Shown in pieces: positions 26,280 through 34,304 of a DNA stretch of 52,911 nucleotides (position 1 is the stretch's first letter; each line of letters opens with the position of its first letter). The position numbers and the translations under genes are program-made. The stretch is from positions 1-52,911 of the forward strand of contig NZ_CALXYQ010000019.1 in NCBI RefSeq assembly GCF_944393015.1, given 5' to 3'. The stretch comes from an uncultured Brachyspira sp. Its GTDB lineage: Bacteria > Spirochaetota > Brachyspiria > Brachyspirales > Brachyspiraceae. The notes under the pieces were generated by a model. That model searched no databases. It worked only from the letters and a program-made list of their open reading frames with translations, and was not told where the DNA came from.

Positions 26280-27188
26280 TTAGCTTGTAAATGGATTAAT
26301 TAAACTTCTATTTTTTATTAAATTAATAGGAGTTAAAATTATATATGATATTAGAAAATTGAATAATGATATTATAGCCGAAAATATTAAAAGCATATTA
26401 TATGTTTCTAGAATTCTATTAAAAAACTGATTTATAAAAATAGGAATATCCAATTTAAAAAACACTTTCATTATAATAAATAATGTATTTAATATTAATG
26501 ATAAAGCAAATATAACTATAATACCTTTTGAAGCATGTGAAATATCAGCAGGACTTAACTCCATATGAGAAGCTATTGATATTGACAAATACAAAAATAT
26601 CCAAAAAGTAATATTTTTAAAAGAAGAATACTCTATTACATTTTTTATGATATTTATAAATATATTATAGGTATATACAAATATATTTGATATTGTATAG
26701 TAGAATATTGAAAGTATATCTGAATTAAATACTTGTTTATATTTAATGACAGGTATTTCAAATACATTATTCTTTAATTCAGGAGCTAGTAATATAAATA
26801 ATAAATAAACGATTAAAGTTCCAATAATAATCGGACCTACCCCTATAAAAAAATTGCCCATTTGCTGATACCAACTTCTTGAATCATAGCTATGAAGAAC
26901 ATAACCTATAGTATCAGATTTTGTATTGAATAATTTTATATCATTAATTTTATGTTTAAATAATAAACAAAATAAGGCATGTGATAGTTCATGTATTGGA
27001 GTACCTATCCAGCCTGTAATATACACTTCTGTTTTAGAGCCTAATGTTTTAGCAAATATTCTTCTAGTAATAGATGATAAAACATATAAAATAAATCCGA
27101 ATATTATAATGCTTCCGAATGATCTAAATAAATCTATTATAGTTTTAGATAGTATAATAACTATAAAATAAAAAAAATCTTTTATCAT
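26280..27188 (-). CDS. Integral membrane protein with HExxH motif
   Basis: The 302-residue protein has about seven hydrophobic segments. After the second one it carries GTPIHELSHALFCLLFKHKI near residues 62-81, where HELSH is the zinc ligand/catalytic motif of membrane metallopeptidases such as M50. A second M50-type motif (NPDG or LDG) is not seen, so site-2-protease activity is uncertain. No close family is recognised. A weak CGGAAT stands before the start. Confidence 0.7.
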   Translation of the reverse strand: MIKDFFYFIVIILSKTIIDLFRSFGSIIIFGFILYVLSSITRRIFAKTLGSKTEVYITGWIGTPIHELSHALFCLLFKHKINDIKLFNTKSDTIGYVLHSYDSRSWYQQMGNFFIGVGPIIIGTLIVYLLFILLAPELKNNVFEIPVIKYKQVFNSDILSIFYYTISNIFVYTYNIFINIIKNVIEYSSFKNITFWIFLYLSISIASHMELSPADISHASKGIIVIFALSLILNTLFIIMKVFFKLDIPIFINQFFNRILETYNMLLIFSAIISLFNFLISYIILTPINLIKNRSLINPFTS

Positions 27189-27407
27189 TTTTAATTCCGT
27201 ATGTGAATTTATCGGAAGAAAGCACCTTTTAATTTACTTTTTGAACGATGTAAAAAATATGTATAAAATATGCACTTGAAAAAATAGTATTTCTGCTATA
27301 AACTAGTATAGCAATTAAATTATATAAAATATATAATTACGTTTACAATATTTACATTATTAAATAAAATCTGTTTTGTAATATAATATAAGACAAGTGG
27401 AGAAAAA

Positions 27408-28493
27408 ATGAAAAAAATAATATTCCTGATGCTGTTAATATTAAATTCTTTTGCTTTTGCTATAGATGATATAGTAGATAAAGATAATTTACATAATTTA
27501 ATAGAAGGTGTAACATCAACAAGATTCGGATCTGATAGAGTAAGTACAATATACGATTTTGCTCCGCTTATGAATCATAATACGCCTTTCAAATTAGGAG
27601 TATCAATATTAGATTTATCGCATATAGTAGATAATACTTATACAAATAAAGATGGAAAAAGAATATTAGCATTTTTGCCTAAAGGTTTCGTAGGATTAAG
27701 TTACGGTATATTTGGATTTGGATATCAATTCAGTTTATATAATGATCTTAGTGATAAAAATGCTCCTATTGCTCATAGCCATTCATTTTCTTTTGGTTTT
27801 GCTTCAGAAAAATATAGATTTACTTTGCCTATATCATTTTCTATTGCTGATCAAAATTATTATGGCGGAAAATTATCAATAAGTACAACACCTAAATTTT
27901 CATTTATGTTCAGAGGCGGATTATTAGATGAATTTACAATGTCGCTTCATTATGGCATACAGCTTTCAAGTGTTACAAATGATGTAGGCGGAACAAAAAT
28001 AGCTCCTATGGTATTAGGAGGCTCTCTATATGGAAGCATAATGCTTACAAGATTTGATAATTATCCTGTACAAATAAGTCTTCCTGTAAAATTAGCATTC
28101 TATTATGGTATAGGAGCAAGATGGGCTACTATAGATGCTGGATATGCTGAAGATGCTGTACTTAATTATCTTTATGATGATGACGGAGGAAGATCTACTG
28201 ACAGTATGTATTTCTATGTATTATTACCGGCAAAATTCGAGGCTAAATTAGGAGCAATATATACCTATGTAATGCCTAGACTTATGTTTGAGGGTAAAAT
28301 ATATAAAGTAGATGGTGAATATAATTTGCATTATGGAGTTGAGGGAGAAGCTCGAATTACTTTAGTAGAAAATTTCACTTTTGGTTTGACCGGATATGCC
28401 GAAGGTCAGGGAATAATGAAAAAAAGTGCTGACTTTAATATATATAATGCATTCGGCGGCGGAATAGATATTTGGGGAATTTGGCGATACTAA
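27408..28493 (+). CDS. Outer-membrane beta-barrel protein, possibly Vsp-like
   Basis: The 361-residue protein has a signal peptide (MKKIIFLMLLILNSFAFA) and a mature part with repeated amphipathic strands (VGLSYGIFGFGYQFSLY, SHSFSFGFASEKYRFTLPIS, FTFGLTGYAEGQG) ending IDIWGIWRY, a barrel-type aromatic end. Size and style are like the 39-kDa variable surface proteins of Brachyspira, but I cannot confirm that family. GTGGAGAA precedes the ATG, and a clear terminator follows 28 nt after the stop, so it is transcribed alone. Confidence 0.78.
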   Translation: MKKIIFLMLLILNSFAFAIDDIVDKDNLHNLIEGVTSTRFGSDRVSTIYDFAPLMNHNTPFKLGVSILDLSHIVDNTYTNKDGKRILAFLPKGFVGLSYGIFGFGYQFSLYNDLSDKNAPIAHSHSFSFGFASEKYRFTLPISFSIADQNYYGGKLSISTTPKFSFMFRGGLLDEFTMSLHYGIQLSSVTNDVGGTKIAPMVLGGSLYGSIMLTRFDNYPVQISLPVKLAFYYGIGARWATIDAGYAEDAVLNYLYDDDGGRSTDSMYFYVLLPAKFEAKLGAIYTYVMPRLMFEGKIYKVDGEYNLHYGVEGEARITLVENFTFGLTGYAEGQGIMKKSADFNIYNAFGGGIDIWGIWRY

Positions 28494-28520
28494 TAGACTA
28501 TAATAATTAAAAAATATATA

Positions 28521-28552
28521 AAGCAATGCATAACAAAATGCATTGCTTTTTT
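28521..28552 (+). terminator. Terminator of the outer-membrane protein gene
   Basis: An 11-bp stem, AAGCAATGCAT with ATGCATTGCTT, closes a 6-nt loop and is followed by six T. The 314 nt after it (28553-28866) hold only an AT-rich stretch with the small palindrome TTAAGTAAGTTTACTTAA at 28588-28605; no gene seen. Confidence 0.88.
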
Positions 28553-28866
28553 ATATGCATCATAAAAAACTTTGTTGGTATTTTATTTAAGTAAGTTTAC
28601 TTAATTTTTTTATTATTGCTATTCTCCCCCACTTTTAACTATTATAGATAGTACTCTATTAAAGTAAATGAATTATTTCTAAATATCTAAAACTATTGAA
28701 CTTGCTTTCTATATTAATAAAGATTTAATTTTGATATTACTTCAATATAATTATAGTACGGAATTATATTTTCTTATTTTTTGTTTTAACTAAAATTAGA
28801 TACTTATAAATAATTTTCAATTTAATCAATAATTCTAAATATAGAAAAATTATTAAAAAAAATTTC

Positions 28867-28894
28867 TTGCTTTTATCATACAAATTGTTATATT
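28867..28894 (+). promoter_or_regulatory. Promoter of microprotein unit 1
   Basis: TTGCTT (28867-28872) and TATATT (28889-28894) are 16 nt apart. The second unit has TTGCCT and TATATT with the same 16-nt spacing, followed in both by ATTA, which supports both as real promoters. Confidence 0.6.
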
Positions 28895-28900
28895 ATTAAT

Positions 28901-28989
28901 AGATGGTTGTGATAATTAATTACAATATAAGATTAATATATCACATAAAAATTAAGGTTTATTTATGAATGAAAAAAAGGAGGTATATT
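28901..28989 (+). promoter_or_regulatory. Conserved leader with mini-ORF, unit 1
   Basis: The leader contains TGTGATAATTAAT, TACAATATAAG and ATTAATATATCACA, which fold into a hairpin, followed by TTAAGGTTTATTTATGAATG. A mini-ORF (28965-28997, MNEKKEVYYD) begins in the leader and its stop lies inside the start of the 36-residue gene in another frame. The main ribosome site AAGGAGG lies within the mini-ORF. Confidence 0.55.
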
Positions 28990-29100
28990 ATGACTAAATT
29001 ATTTAATATCTTAAATAATGAATGTACTTTTCTTAATGATGAAGATTATAGGCTATTAATAAGTGAATATTACGAAATAATGAGGAAATATGAAGAATGA
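28990..29100 (+). CDS. 36-residue acidic microprotein, unit 1
   Basis: The peptide starts MTKLFNILNNECTFLNDEDY and ends with SEYYEIMRKYEE. It shares 20 of 36 positions with the peptide of unit 2, with no length difference: common are L4, N6, LNN 8-10, C12, L15, DE 17-18, Y20, LLISEY 22-27, I30 and EE 35-36. A very strong AAAGGAGG stands 8 nt upstream. It has neither a signal peptide nor a membrane segment, so it is probably cytoplasmic and helical. Function unknown; I know no family. The conservation between units, the ribosome sites and the private terminators argue for a real gene. Confidence 0.7.
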   Translation: MTKLFNILNNECTFLNDEDYRLLISEYYEIMRKYEE

Positions 29101-29122
29101 ACGATATTATTTGTTTCTCCTT

Positions 29123-29153
29123 AAGCCTATGCCATAACTGTATAGGCTTTTTT
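29123..29153 (+). terminator. Terminator of microprotein unit 1
   Basis: AAGCCTAT (29123-29130) pairs with ATAGGCTT (29142-29149) and runs into six T. It lies 22 nt after the stop codon. The terminator of unit 2 uses the same AAGCCTAT stem. Confidence 0.8.
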
Positions 29154-29198
29154 ATTATCTATGGTAAAGATTCATTAAAAACACAAATAAAAAAGTTA

Positions 29199-29226
29199 TT
29201 GCCTTTCCATATTAATTTATTATATT
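29199..29226 (+). promoter_or_regulatory. Promoter of microprotein unit 2
   Basis: TTGCCT (29199-29204), 16-nt spacer, TATATT (29221-29226), then ATTAG. Matches the promoter of unit 1 in boxes and spacing. Confidence 0.6.
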
Positions 29227-29232
29227 ATTAGT

Positions 29233-29319
29233 ACAAATCGTGATTATAAACTACAATATAAATTCAATGTATCACATAAAAAATTAAGGTTTATTTATGA
29301 ATGAAAGAAGGAGATTTAC
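29233..29319 (+). promoter_or_regulatory. Conserved leader with mini-ORF, unit 2
   Basis: The leader repeats the blocks of unit 1: CGTGAT, CTACAATATAA, TATCACATAAAAAATTAAGG and TTTATTTATGAATGAAA. GTGAT and ATCAC still pair. The mini-ORF (29297-29323, MNERRRFT) ends in a TGA that overlaps the main start codon as ATGA, so coupled translation is possible. Confidence 0.55.
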
Positions 29320-29430
29320 ATGAGCAGATTATTAAACAGTTTGAATAATGATTGTATTTTATTAGATGATGAAGAATATAATTTATTAATCAGCGAATAT
29401 AACGACATAATAGAAAATGTAGAAGAATAA
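29320..29430 (+). CDS. 36-residue acidic microprotein, unit 2
   Basis: The peptide starts MSRLLNSLNNDCILLDDEEY and ends with SEYNDIIENVEE. It has the same length as its neighbour, and changes between the two are mostly conservative (K/R, E/D, F/L, I/M), the pattern of selection on protein. AAGGAGA lies 7 nt upstream of the ATG. Acidic residues dominate; one Cys at position 12 is kept in both. Function unknown; candidates such as an antitoxin, adaptor or regulatory peptide are guesses. Confidence 0.7.
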   Translation: MSRLLNSLNNDCILLDDEEYNLLISEYNDIIENVEE

Positions 29431-29448
29431 GCTTTATTTTTTCCCACT

Positions 29449-29479
29449 AAGCCTATGCATTTATTGCATAGGTTTTTTT
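29449..29479 (+). terminator. Terminator of microprotein unit 2
   Basis: CCTATGCA (29452-29459) pairs with TGCATAGG (29465-29472), followed by seven T. It closes the second unit and is directly followed by family B repeat sequence (ACGCACGGT near 29510). Confidence 0.8.
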
Positions 29480-29582
29480 ATTATAATTTTATTTTTTGTA
29501 TTTTTTAACGCACGGTTAGTCAATTCTATTTTATGATTAATATTTGATTTTTTATTATTCTTTATTTCTTGTTTTATTTTTT

Positions 29583-29860
29583 CGTGCGGTAAATAAACTA
29601 ATAACTTTAAAAACATTTTGGGTGGGCATGCTTTTTTAATTGAGGCAGTAAAGAAGTAAAAACTAAAATTTAAAATGGAATAATAAAGCAAGAGGGTGGG
29701 AATATGTAATTAAACTTTAAAGTTTTATTTATATTCCCCGCCCTTTAAACCTTGTTGCTTTGTTCTGTAATTATAATTTAAATTGTTTTGATGCTTTATT
29801 AGAAATTACAGCACCCACCCAAGAAATTATTAACTTTAAAAACTTTATTCAACGCACGGT
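29583..29860. repeat. Family B repeat, complete copy (278 bp)
   Basis: It runs from CGTGCGGT (29583-29590) to ACGCACGGT (29852-29860). Inside, GGGTGGGCATGC and GAGGGTGGG on the left are mirrored by CCCCGCCC and GCACCCACCC on the right around an AT-rich centre, so the element is roughly symmetrical. No ORF. Between it and the next gene (29861-30028) lies AT-rich DNA with one further GCGTGCG motif. Confidence 0.75.
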
Positions 29861-30028
29861 AAATGCATTATCATTTATGATATAAATTGTATGATAATAT
29901 AATTACATTTATGATTTATACTGCGTGCGATGGGGCTATGTTGGGTAAATAGAACTTAAAGAAGTTGACAATAAATAAAAAATATATATACTATACATTA
30001 ATATAGATTAATGATAAGAGGTGAATTT

Positions 30029-33000
30029 ATGGATTTAGAAAAAAAACTTGAATTATACTATGCTAAATCTTATATAAAAGATGACATAAAGAAATGCGAA
30101 GCTACAAATGATTTCAGCAAAATAGCAAAGTATCCTTATGATTATTTTCATGGAGGAGATGAATTTTTTAAAGATTATTTTTCTATAGAAGATGAGGCAT
30201 TAAAGAAAAGATATGAACATTTTATGAAGATACTCATTTACGGAAGAGATAAGGAAGGAGAAGGCGGAACTAGATATGTTATTTTTGATTATATAGTCAA
30301 TAGAGATTTTGAAAAGTCACTCAGATATCTTGTTTATGGATATGAGAGATATAAAGATCATGCAAGAACTTTAAATGGTGAAACTTTAATATATACAGTT
30401 TTTCAAGATTTTAATAAATACTTCAGTAAAGAGTTTGAAGAATACACAGATAAATATATTAATATTATTAATAACAATGATAATAAAAAAATATTAAAAA
30501 AAATGGACAGAGATGCTGTAATACCATTGATTGCAATATGTTCTGTTATAAAAAATAATAAAGAATGCGATGAGAAATATATAAATGCAGCTATAAAATC
30601 ATTCGATGTTCTTCCTAATCTTTATGATACTTTGAATGTAATCGCTGCTATTTTAGATCAAAATGAAGTTGTAAAAAATAAATTTATAGAAGTGCTTAAT
30701 AATAATAAAGAATATATTATTGATATGAATATTGAACTTGGAAAGTATTTAAGATTACTAGATTATACAAATCCTTATAAAGTTAAAGATAAATTTTTTA
30801 ATGCAATAAATTATCCGAATGATTTCGGATTTATAGCAAAACATTTTGAAGATTATTATCATTATGAGTTTATTTATGGAGCAAGAGATTTATATTTAAA
30901 TCATAAAGAAGATTTTTATAAAATTTATCATTTAGTAGGAAATAACCTAAATAATAATAGAAACAAAAGAATATTTATAGTGCTTAGCGGCGTTTTACTA
31001 GAACATAATGATAATAAAATAGATGCAAATAATTTAAAAATATCTTTAACTGTATTACAAACTATAACTAATAAATTTACAGAAGATAATTCGGAAGGAT
31101 ATAATACAAGACCTGTTTTCACCTCTACAGAAAAAATAGAAGAAATATTTGATAAAGATAAAAATAAACTCTTTGATGAGCTTATAAATTATTATACAGA
31201 CAAAAAAAATACATACCGTTTATACAGCAGAATGGATATAGCTCCTGGAGTTAGACTTGATATAGAACTTTATTATTTATACTCTTTATTTAATTATGAC
31301 ATTCCTGAAATGAAAAACTATAAAAAGTTTGCTCTTGATATTTTTAAATATCTGCCTGTTCAATTAGGTATAAGAAGATATATAGAAGTGCAGGCATCTA
31401 TAGGAACTAAAACTTTAAAAGAAGTTATTGATAGTTTATTAAATAATAAAGAATTAAATATTACATTAAAAGAAATTTTATTATCATATTATTTTGATTA
31501 TGCAGGAGATTTTTCAAATTATTATTATGACTATGGCGGAAAATATCTTCCTACTCTATATAAAGAACTTAGATGCATAGATGAAAATAATAATGTTATT
31601 ATAAATAGTGTAAAAGATGAATTATTTAAAAGCTATTTTGATGAAGTATTAAATATATTAAATGATGATAAGTTTATAAAAGATAATATAGCATTAAATA
31701 AAAATACAGCATTAGATATATTAAAGACTTTGTATAATAAATGTCATTATAATGATTATCATTTAGTTTATACAGTTCTTGAAAATACAAAGAGAGCCGA
31801 AGTAAAAAGACATTGTATTAAAGTTATTTCTGATAATGAAGCTATTACAAGACCTTATGTTGAGAAGATGTCAGAGAAAGCGAGATCATCAGAACTTAAA
31901 GGAGCATTAAAAAATATTATTAAGAATTGGAATCTTAAAAAATACGGCGACTATTTTAAAAGTATTGATGAGGCTTTGGAGTTTATTGACACTTACTACA
32001 ATACAAACTATGAAAAAAATATAAAGTTCTTAGACGATGTTCATTTGACAAAAGTTTTATACAATAATGGAACATTAGCTGATGAGAGAATATTTAAATA
32101 TATCATTATGGAATATATGAATTTAGTAGAGCCATCAAGATTAAAAGACTGCGACATGCTTGCTGAAATTCTTGATACTACTTCATTTACTAATGCTTTG
32201 GAAATGCTATATATTCATTGGAAAGATTCTAATTATGAAGCTACAAAAAAGAATATTTTAATACCTTATTTAATATATTCTGATGATTTGAAAATAGATA
32301 AAGTTTATCCTCTTATAAAAGAATTTGCTAAAGGTTCACGTACTGTTATGGCAGCATTTATTGTAAAATGTATGGCATTAAACGGAAAGAACTATGCATT
32401 AATACTAGTAGACGGACTTACAAGAAAATCACCTACAGCAAAAATAAAAGAAGTGGCAATAGAAACTATGGAGAACGCTGCTTATATGCTTGATATGACA
32501 GCTGATGAACTTTCAGACAGAATAATACCTAATTTCGGATTCAGTCAAAAAGGTGAAAGAGTTCTAAATTACGGCGGAGAAGCAAGAAGAACATTCACAT
32601 TATCAATAGACAATAATCTTGAACTTACAATTACAGATAATGAAAAACAAAAGATAATAAAATCACTTCCAGCACCAAACAGCAAAGATGACAAAGTAGA
32701 AGCTGACAGAGCTAAGAAAGAATGCACTACTCTCAAGAAAGAAATAAAAACTTTGATACAAAACCAAAAAATAAGACTTCAAAAAGTTTTATTAAACGGC
32801 AGAAAATGGACTTACAATAATTTCAAAACTGTATTCGTTGAGAACCCAATAATGAACATATTTGCTTTGAAACTTATTTGGGGTGCTTATGATGAGAACA
32901 ACAATTTAATACAGAGCTTTAGATATATGGAAGACGGCACTTTCAATACAGTTGATGAAGAAGAGTACAGTTTACCGGAGAACAGTTTAATAACTTTGGT

Positions 33001-33457
33001 TCACCCTTCAGAATTAGATGCTGATACTATAGCCAAATGGAAAACTCAATTATCAGATTATGAGATATCACAGCCTATAGAACAGCTTGATTTCAAATAT
33101 GAAGAGATTAAAGAAGAAGACATAAAAGAAGATAAAATTCATTCTCTTGACTCTAAAACAATAAAGGCTGGTGTATTGATGTCATTAGCCACTAAGTATG
33201 ATATGGCTAGAGGAGAAGCTATGGACGGAGGAACTTTCTGCGAGTACATATTAAAAGATACTTATCTCAATATTGCTGTTCATATATCATTTGATTATAT
33301 GTACTTTGGAATGGACGCTAATGAAGATATTGAGTTTGGAGATATAGAGTTTTGCGAGATAAATGACGGCATTGAAACTTTGATTAATCCTTTAAAAGTT
33401 AATAAGAGATTTGCTTGTTCAATTTATAGTATAGTGAAAAGTGTTTTTGGAGATTAA
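30029..33457 (+). CDS. Large DUF4132-domain protein
   Basis: The protein has 1142 residues from the ATG at 30029, which has GAGGTG 9 nt upstream; a longer reading from 30011 would include this ribosome site. The C-terminal third carries the DUF4132 pattern: RTFTLSIDNNLELTITDNE, then KLIWGAYDENNNLIQSFRYM, LVHPSELDADTIAKWKTQL and SDYEISQPIEQL. The long N-terminal part is rich in Tyr, Lys and Asp and looks like helical repeats (HEAT/ARM-like), for example TVMAAFIVKCMALNGKNYAL. Proteins of this sort (MolR-related) are of unknown function, often found with WGR domains; none is seen here. It is a single-gene unit with its own terminator and repeats on both sides. Confidence 0.85.
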   Translation: MDLEKKLELYYAKSYIKDDIKKCEATNDFSKIAKYPYDYFHGGDEFFKDYFSIEDEALKKRYEHFMKILIYGRDKEGEGGTRYVIFDYIVNRDFEKSLRYLVYGYERYKDHARTLNGETLIYTVFQDFNKYFSKEFEEYTDKYINIINNNDNKKILKKMDRDAVIPLIAICSVIKNNKECDEKYINAAIKSFDVLPNLYDTLNVIAAILDQNEVVKNKFIEVLNNNKEYIIDMNIELGKYLRLLDYTNPYKVKDKFFNAINYPNDFGFIAKHFEDYYHYEFIYGARDLYLNHKEDFYKIYHLVGNNLNNNRNKRIFIVLSGVLLEHNDNKIDANNLKISLTVLQTITNKFTEDNSEGYNTRPVFTSTEKIEEIFDKDKNKLFDELINYYTDKKNTYRLYSRMDIAPGVRLDIELYYLYSLFNYDIPEMKNYKKFALDIFKYLPVQLGIRRYIEVQASIGTKTLKEVIDSLLNNKELNITLKEILLSYYFDYAGDFSNYYYDYGGKYLPTLYKELRCIDENNNVIINSVKDELFKSYFDEVLNILNDDKFIKDNIALNKNTALDILKTLYNKCHYNDYHLVYTVLENTKRAEVKRHCIKVISDNEAITRPYVEKMSEKARSSELKGALKNIIKNWNLKKYGDYFKSIDEALEFIDTYYNTNYEKNIKFLDDVHLTKVLYNNGTLADERIFKYIIMEYMNLVEPSRLKDCDMLAEILDTTSFTNALEMLYIHWKDSNYEATKKNILIPYLIYSDDLKIDKVYPLIKEFAKGSRTVMAAFIVKCMALNGKNYALILVDGLTRKSPTAKIKEVAIETMENAAYMLDMTADELSDRIIPNFGFSQKGERVLNYGGEARRTFTLSIDNNLELTITDNEKQKIIKSLPAPNSKDDKVEADRAKKECTTLKKEIKTLIQNQKIRLQKVLLNGRKWTYNNFKTVFVENPIMNIFALKLIWGAYDENNNLIQSFRYMEDGTFNTVDEEEYSLPENSLITLVHPSELDADTIAKWKTQLSDYEISQPIEQLDFKYEEIKEEDIKEDKIHSLDSKTIKAGVLMSLATKYDMARGEAMDGGTFCEYILKDTYLNIAVHISFDYMYFGMDANEDIEFGDIEFCEINDGIETLINPLKVNKRFACSIYSIVKSVFGD

Positions 33458-33497
33458 ATTTTATCATAACGCACGGTAAATAGATTAAAAAAATTTA

Positions 33498-33538
33498 AAC
33501 TAGTTAATAATGCAGTTAGTGTTATTAACTAGTTTTTT
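33498..33538 (+). terminator. Terminator of the DUF4132 gene
   Basis: An 11-bp stem, ACTAGTTAATA with TATTAACTAGT (33499-33509/33523-33533), followed by six T. The same stem occurs at 35413-35452 behind the next gene, as part of a duplicated flank. Confidence 0.9.
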
Positions 33539-33544
33539 ATTTAT

Positions 33545-34080
33545 CGTGCGGTTTATTCTCTAAAAATTTAAATAACATTAGGGCGGGTGTTTTTAAATTC
33601 TGTTTAAGCAGATAAGAAAGAAAAAATTAAAATTGCAAATAAAATTAATAAAGAATAATGGGCGGGGTATGTAATTAAGTTTTAAAATTTAATTACACTT
33701 GCCCACCCTTTAGACTTTCAATCTTTTCTCGCATTTCTATATTATTTTTCTTTTTTATTTCTGATGTTATACCTAAACAAATACATTTTGTCAAAAATAA
33801 ATTTATATTTTTGTTTTTATATCTGGGGCTTTGCCCCAGACCCCACTTCTTTTGTTGCCACAAAGAAGCAAAAAGGCTATATTTTAGATTAAATTCAATA
33901 TTTTATCTTACATGTAAAACAAAATTAGTATGATTTAATACTAATTTTCAACTTGCACTTTTTGGTTCTTTTTGCGGCGGGAAAAAGAACAATAAAAAAT
34001 TGATAAACTTAAAAATTTTTAGTATATTCTAGCTGCCCACCCAAGATTTTTTTAAATTTAGAATGCCTACAACGCACGTT
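33545..34080. repeat. Family B repeat interrupted by a family A element
   Basis: The copy runs from CGTGCGGT (33545-33552) to ACGCACGTT (34072-34080). Without the insert of about 254 bp plus a 3-nt duplication it is about 279 bp, the same as the other complete copies. Inner landmarks are GGGCGGGTG, GGGCGGGG, TTGCCCACCC and CTGCCCACCCAAG. Confidence 0.8.
33771..34024. mobile_element. Family A MITE-like element, copy 3, with defined ends
   Basis: The element starts ACCTAAACAAATACATTTTG and ends AAATTTTTAGTA, flanked on each side by TAT (33768-33770 and 34025-34027). The uninterrupted family B copy has CTGTTAT directly joined to TTTAGCTGCCC (35681-35697), so this is a true insertion with a short TA-type duplication. 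Terminal repeats are imperfect (TATAC-TAAA and TTTGTCAA near both ends). Inside are CTGGGGCTTTGCCCCAG and CTTCTTTTGTTGCCACAAAG. No ORF, so it is non-autonomous. Confidence 0.8.
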
Positions 34081-34145
34081 AAATCAAACTAAATAATAAA
34101 ATAAATTAATAATACAACGTTTATTATATTAAAAAATCAGCTCAC

Positions 34146-34190
34146 CGTGCGGTATGTAAATTTTAAATCTAGTTAAAACAGGTGTTTGAT
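34146..34190. repeat. Family B repeat, truncated copy
   Basis: CGTGCGGT at 34146-34153 followed by about 35 nt that match the corresponding part of the copy at 35806-35971, then the match is lost. The rest of the gap up to 34304 is AT-rich leader of the hydrolase gene. Confidence 0.55.
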
Positions 34191-34304
34191 CTCATTTTTT
34201 ATACTATACCTAAAAAGTATAGTTTGTTATAAATAATAAATATTTGATATATATAAATATTTTATTATAATAAGAATAATTATAATAAAACGGAGGACAT
34301 GCTA

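Noticed and set aside
29461-29691. 76-codon minus-strand ORF
   Set aside because: It covers a terminator and family B repeat sequence and has no ribosome site; treated as non-coding.
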